Shown here piece by piece: positions 31,701 through 32,141 of a DNA stretch of 32,141 bases. Source of the stretch: a virus; the IMG/VR virus record IMGVR_UViG_3300032086_002987, positions 1 through 32,141 of that record; one strand, 5' to 3'. Numbering within the stretch: position 1 is the first letter of the stretch; each line of letters opens with the position of its first letter. The position numbers and the translations under genes were made by a program. Below the pieces are notes generated by a model. That model saw only the letters and a list, made by a program, of their open reading frames with translations, searched no databases and was not told the origin of the DNA.

Positions 31701-32141
31701 GGCAGGATAGATCAACCGGGTAACCCTAAGTTAGGTGACTTCGCTACACTTTTAAGTGAAGCTGGAGGACTATTGTCTATACAGGGTGGTGGTATGAACC
31801 CCTCACTAAAACTCAATCCCGCCTTTAGAAAAAATGCAAGACTTGTAGCTGTTCCGCAAGCAAGAAGGGATGCATATGAGTACGCTGGCACCAACCCAAC
31901 AGCAATGCAGTTACTTAATAATCCAGCGACTAAAGATCAGGCTCAACAGGCTATTCTTGCTCATGCATTTTTGAAAAATAGTAAAAACCCTAGTGTTATT
32001 GGGGGTAGAGCTCTCGCTGCGGGTGCAAGTATAACAGGTCCTCAAAGAGCTCTAATAAAACAGTTCTTTCCTCAGTTATGGGCGAATACTGGAGGTCTTC
32101 TAGAATTTCTAACATCAGCCGAGGGTCAGGCGAAAAAAGGT
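25722..32141 (+). CDS. Tape measure protein, incomplete at window end
   Basis: The open frame runs from 25722 to the last base without a stop, 2140 codons, so the true protein is longer. It sets tail length and probably enters the host membrane with the DNA. Residues 1-60 are Gln/Asn-rich. Residues 60-400 form the conserved tape measure core (FERELIKISQVTGKSVSSLK, TLSQAGFSATKAKQALEILA, RTGGVFEAAGG, TRETAETIATGFRTIFTRI). Three copies of a TVPAxLTxGEYV-type motif lie at about residues 472, 840 and 1846. There are hydrophobic segments around 930-985 (LAVLGLLASTAGSAAAQM; MLAAVVAPLIFEM). A glycine-zipper, alanine-rich stretch around 1073-1117 (AGAGIGFALAGPIGAGIGAA) suits membrane insertion. Long coiled coils fill 1150-1700. 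The ribosome site is weak (GAGAG). By length, the tail should be unusually long, well over 300 nm if about 0.15 nm per residue applies. Confidence 0.92.
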   Translation, partial: MAGRFVLTAQLQVQAPTNLTQVRRQIQQQLSNVTINPQINTQALANFQNQLNNTNKAAQNANKNLRNASRSASSLGASLGAAARRFASITLATGAFLALARGISEAFGRAIEFERELIKISQVTGKSVSSLKGLTAEVTRLSTSLGASSAELLNASRTLSQAGFSATKAKQALEILAQTDLGATFENIADTTEGAIALLRQFRKEAAASGGDIAFLGKSIDAITAVSKNFAVEASDLIAVIRRTGGVFEAAGGKINELIALFTSVRGTTRETAETIATGFRTIFTRIQRTETIDQLRELGIVLQDSSGKFVGPLEAIRKLSLALGALDPRDFRFSQIVEQLGGFRQVGKVIPLIKQYSTSAEALAIANNSMGETARDAQKAQQGLGVEFQKLGEKFNATIRRIADSDTFQSLARGAIQLAEAVLKVVDALEPLLPMLTALAAFSLGRIALPALGRFSGVTGRNKGGRIYGFNQGGLVPGVGNKDTVPARLTAGEYVLQKSAVQRIGVDNLAAMNAGMGYNAGGTVTAGKNFYGMTMPKPGASIAQDAARARKTLGTPKKGGTAKSGQPVDMGRLRSAISSSTMSFALAGGKAPGGLSLSLAQQSGFYTMSKDRSLGSAGLPLSSLSRDAYGALVSAVMGRHPAVKRKDVDMVRKGGGRLKGSLMGGMKFPVANIQSEGLRKALTNELKGFAEQHVGEGVHDTLKSIQTDEKTKKLIKTAGLKITDKDIKRATKASKRDDQAVDSMVGYMFEGAINGLTGATPATGQASFDIPKGSMRSAASGMKGLFGAQTSKMLMAEVKKNNKKFSSIPSKLSTFIENNKTTSRSKTGLRHKNIKVGAYNRGGQVDTVPAVLTPGEYVMTKSASEAIGYDNLDRMNKTGVAHFNAGGIVGGTVRAGKNYYGAKPQPGFPAPLSGPRVNTPNTPNQKQGGGNLAVLGLLASTAGSAAAQMGNFEESTANMITQFSMLAAVVAPLIFEMTKAALSTKFFSESTQKGAGKIAAGFAVAAAATALVVSIYNKQAAEAKKQVAAQREQISNLAEGKAVGSSLNELKQKVQENANAQEQAKASATGATYGGGGGALAGAGIGFALAGPIGAGIGAAIGGITGAIAGGEVVGTSSGTTSDERKALDDVTIAAYKSAQAIGEYTTAQSEINRLGLEGADRLKAQNEASRKFNAQSRDATNAFEKLKDIDPKTMGVDAIKEGFEQAKGLAEEQGKVAMQVASDTKASLDSVSQDFLNNGKSAKELFANPDFKQGMLNYVQSLEQGYAAQLFSSGALREQAEEAAKLTEGFSALDEAGKEKRIQEQESAMVQAKASKDARDAGNKYLKSIQDQSDANEKARKEAAQRAAVERLLAQKAQAAADALAKFEQSAAMMDQAMKNMDIAMGNLTGTVKRHKVENDKLIAGIAKGNVTASGSAALTQIGKDFGLEDEAKAINNILKRERAVREKLVAGIGKFGGLGGEAGSKENIKKFVESAGINFDGLSDEIQAEIETKFRDGIDAADIEAVMKLLKTPVDAQVKVFQKLAQLQNQYLDRLDTANQAILKAKTEFRKSLVFENKVRVTGIRRLFKALGKEVGVREERQIQAMEVGARTRPLGVAPNRTAIVGGIAARNARLQQLRTAGADGGVGGVAAANEMRELQAETKVLKEALKELTDQTKIAEAIFADLEKEREKRGVMQDQIKDFTFATNEGRREMTQNFMALNRVLQTGDLNAIPDKFRGAVGQLLDQFKDIPIFQGQTGGDISKRLQIQQLDRQFRFASGGRQGVPPELVKAIFEATTKEEKLIDDLRKLNQEEQQAAQALTKIQSQENTLLIENMKMLINQIKLLVQAFTAQAKPAAKKANGGLIYRAGGGSIFQPRGTDTVPAMLTPGEFVIRKSAVDKIGVGALTALNNGNASTVYRANGGFVGSTSGGALSFAASLANIMLADPRKLNETALFKTASQDGKKKGLESLRNFAKAPNFGNSMLGNIATIVRVAGALGDPRLGLVKFGRIDQPGNPKLGDFATLLSEAGGLLSIQGGGMNPSLKLNPAFRKNARLVAVPQARRDAYEYAGTNPTAMQLLNNPATKDQAQQAILAHAFLKNSKNPSVIGGRALAAGASITGPQRALIKQFFPQLWANTGGLLEFLTSAEGQAKKG
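27136..31420 (+). repeat. Three TVPAxLTxGE(Y/F)V motifs in tape measure
   Basis: Units at about 27136-27270, 28240-28360 and 31256-31420 encode a Gly-rich lead-in, then DTVPARLTAGEYVLQKSAV, DTVPAVLTPGEYVMTKSAS and DTVPAMLTPGEFVIRKSAV, followed by IGxxxLxxMN or IGxxxLxxLN. The first two are also followed by AGKN(F/Y)YG. They match at the protein level, not closely at the DNA level. Confidence 0.8.

Overview
This window is a stretch of an AT-rich tailed double-stranded DNA phage genome (Caudoviricetes). It holds the packaging, head, neck and tail modules in one rightward series from about 1.6 kb to the right edge, and a short leftward accessory module at the left edge. There is no integrase, no tRNA and no host gene with a bacterial neighbourhood. 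The host cannot be named from sequence. The mix of features (T4 gp55-like sigma, a phage-borne GDP-mannose 4,6-dehydratase, cyanophage-style fibre repeats) is compatible with an environmental or aquatic phage, but that is inference. With one tube-like protein before the tape measure and no sheath gene beside it, a siphovirus-type tail is the simplest reading.

Left module (about 29-1486, minus strand): a small putative membrane peptide, an HNH endonuclease and a SAM-dependent methyltransferase. A short non-coding stretch inside it carries three operator-like repeats and a 16-bp palindrome. A divergent intergenic region (1487-1669) separates it from the rest.

Regulation and packaging (1670-7687, plus strand): an acidic low-complexity protein, a sigma factor resembling T4 late sigma gp55, a helix-turn-helix/coiled-coil protein in the place of the small terminase, GDP-mannose 4,6-dehydratase, a small HNH protein, an ERCC4-family nuclease, a ClpP-like serine protease with an intact triad, and the large terminase. 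Nearly all of these genes overlap or abut.

Head (7747-13009): portal, a maturation protease fused to a scaffold with a convincing internal ribosome site for the scaffold alone, a decoration-type protein, and the major capsid protein. The order matches lambda C/Nu3-D-E. A strong terminator follows the capsid gene.

Fibres and neck (13108-22050): a 1173-residue fibre protein with repeats, a beta-helix protein, a Cys/His-rich protein of unknown role, then connector, beta-rich structural protein, zinc-finger head-closure protein, neck protein and a tail-terminator-position protein. Tail (22136-end): tail tube, three tail-assembly-region proteins (one with a C-terminal AT-hook) and a very large tape measure protein running off the window (more than 2140 residues).

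The unifying observation is a short motif, T-rich then TGTGTAT, in seven intergenic gaps directly upstream of the late transcription units. At 9908 it is so close to the ribosome site that it can only be a -10-type element. With the gp55-like sigma in the same window, this looks like a phage-specific late promoter system. Terminators are placed around it in two opposite ways: before the promoter at 13.0 kb, and after it, in the tape-measure leader, at 25.65 kb.
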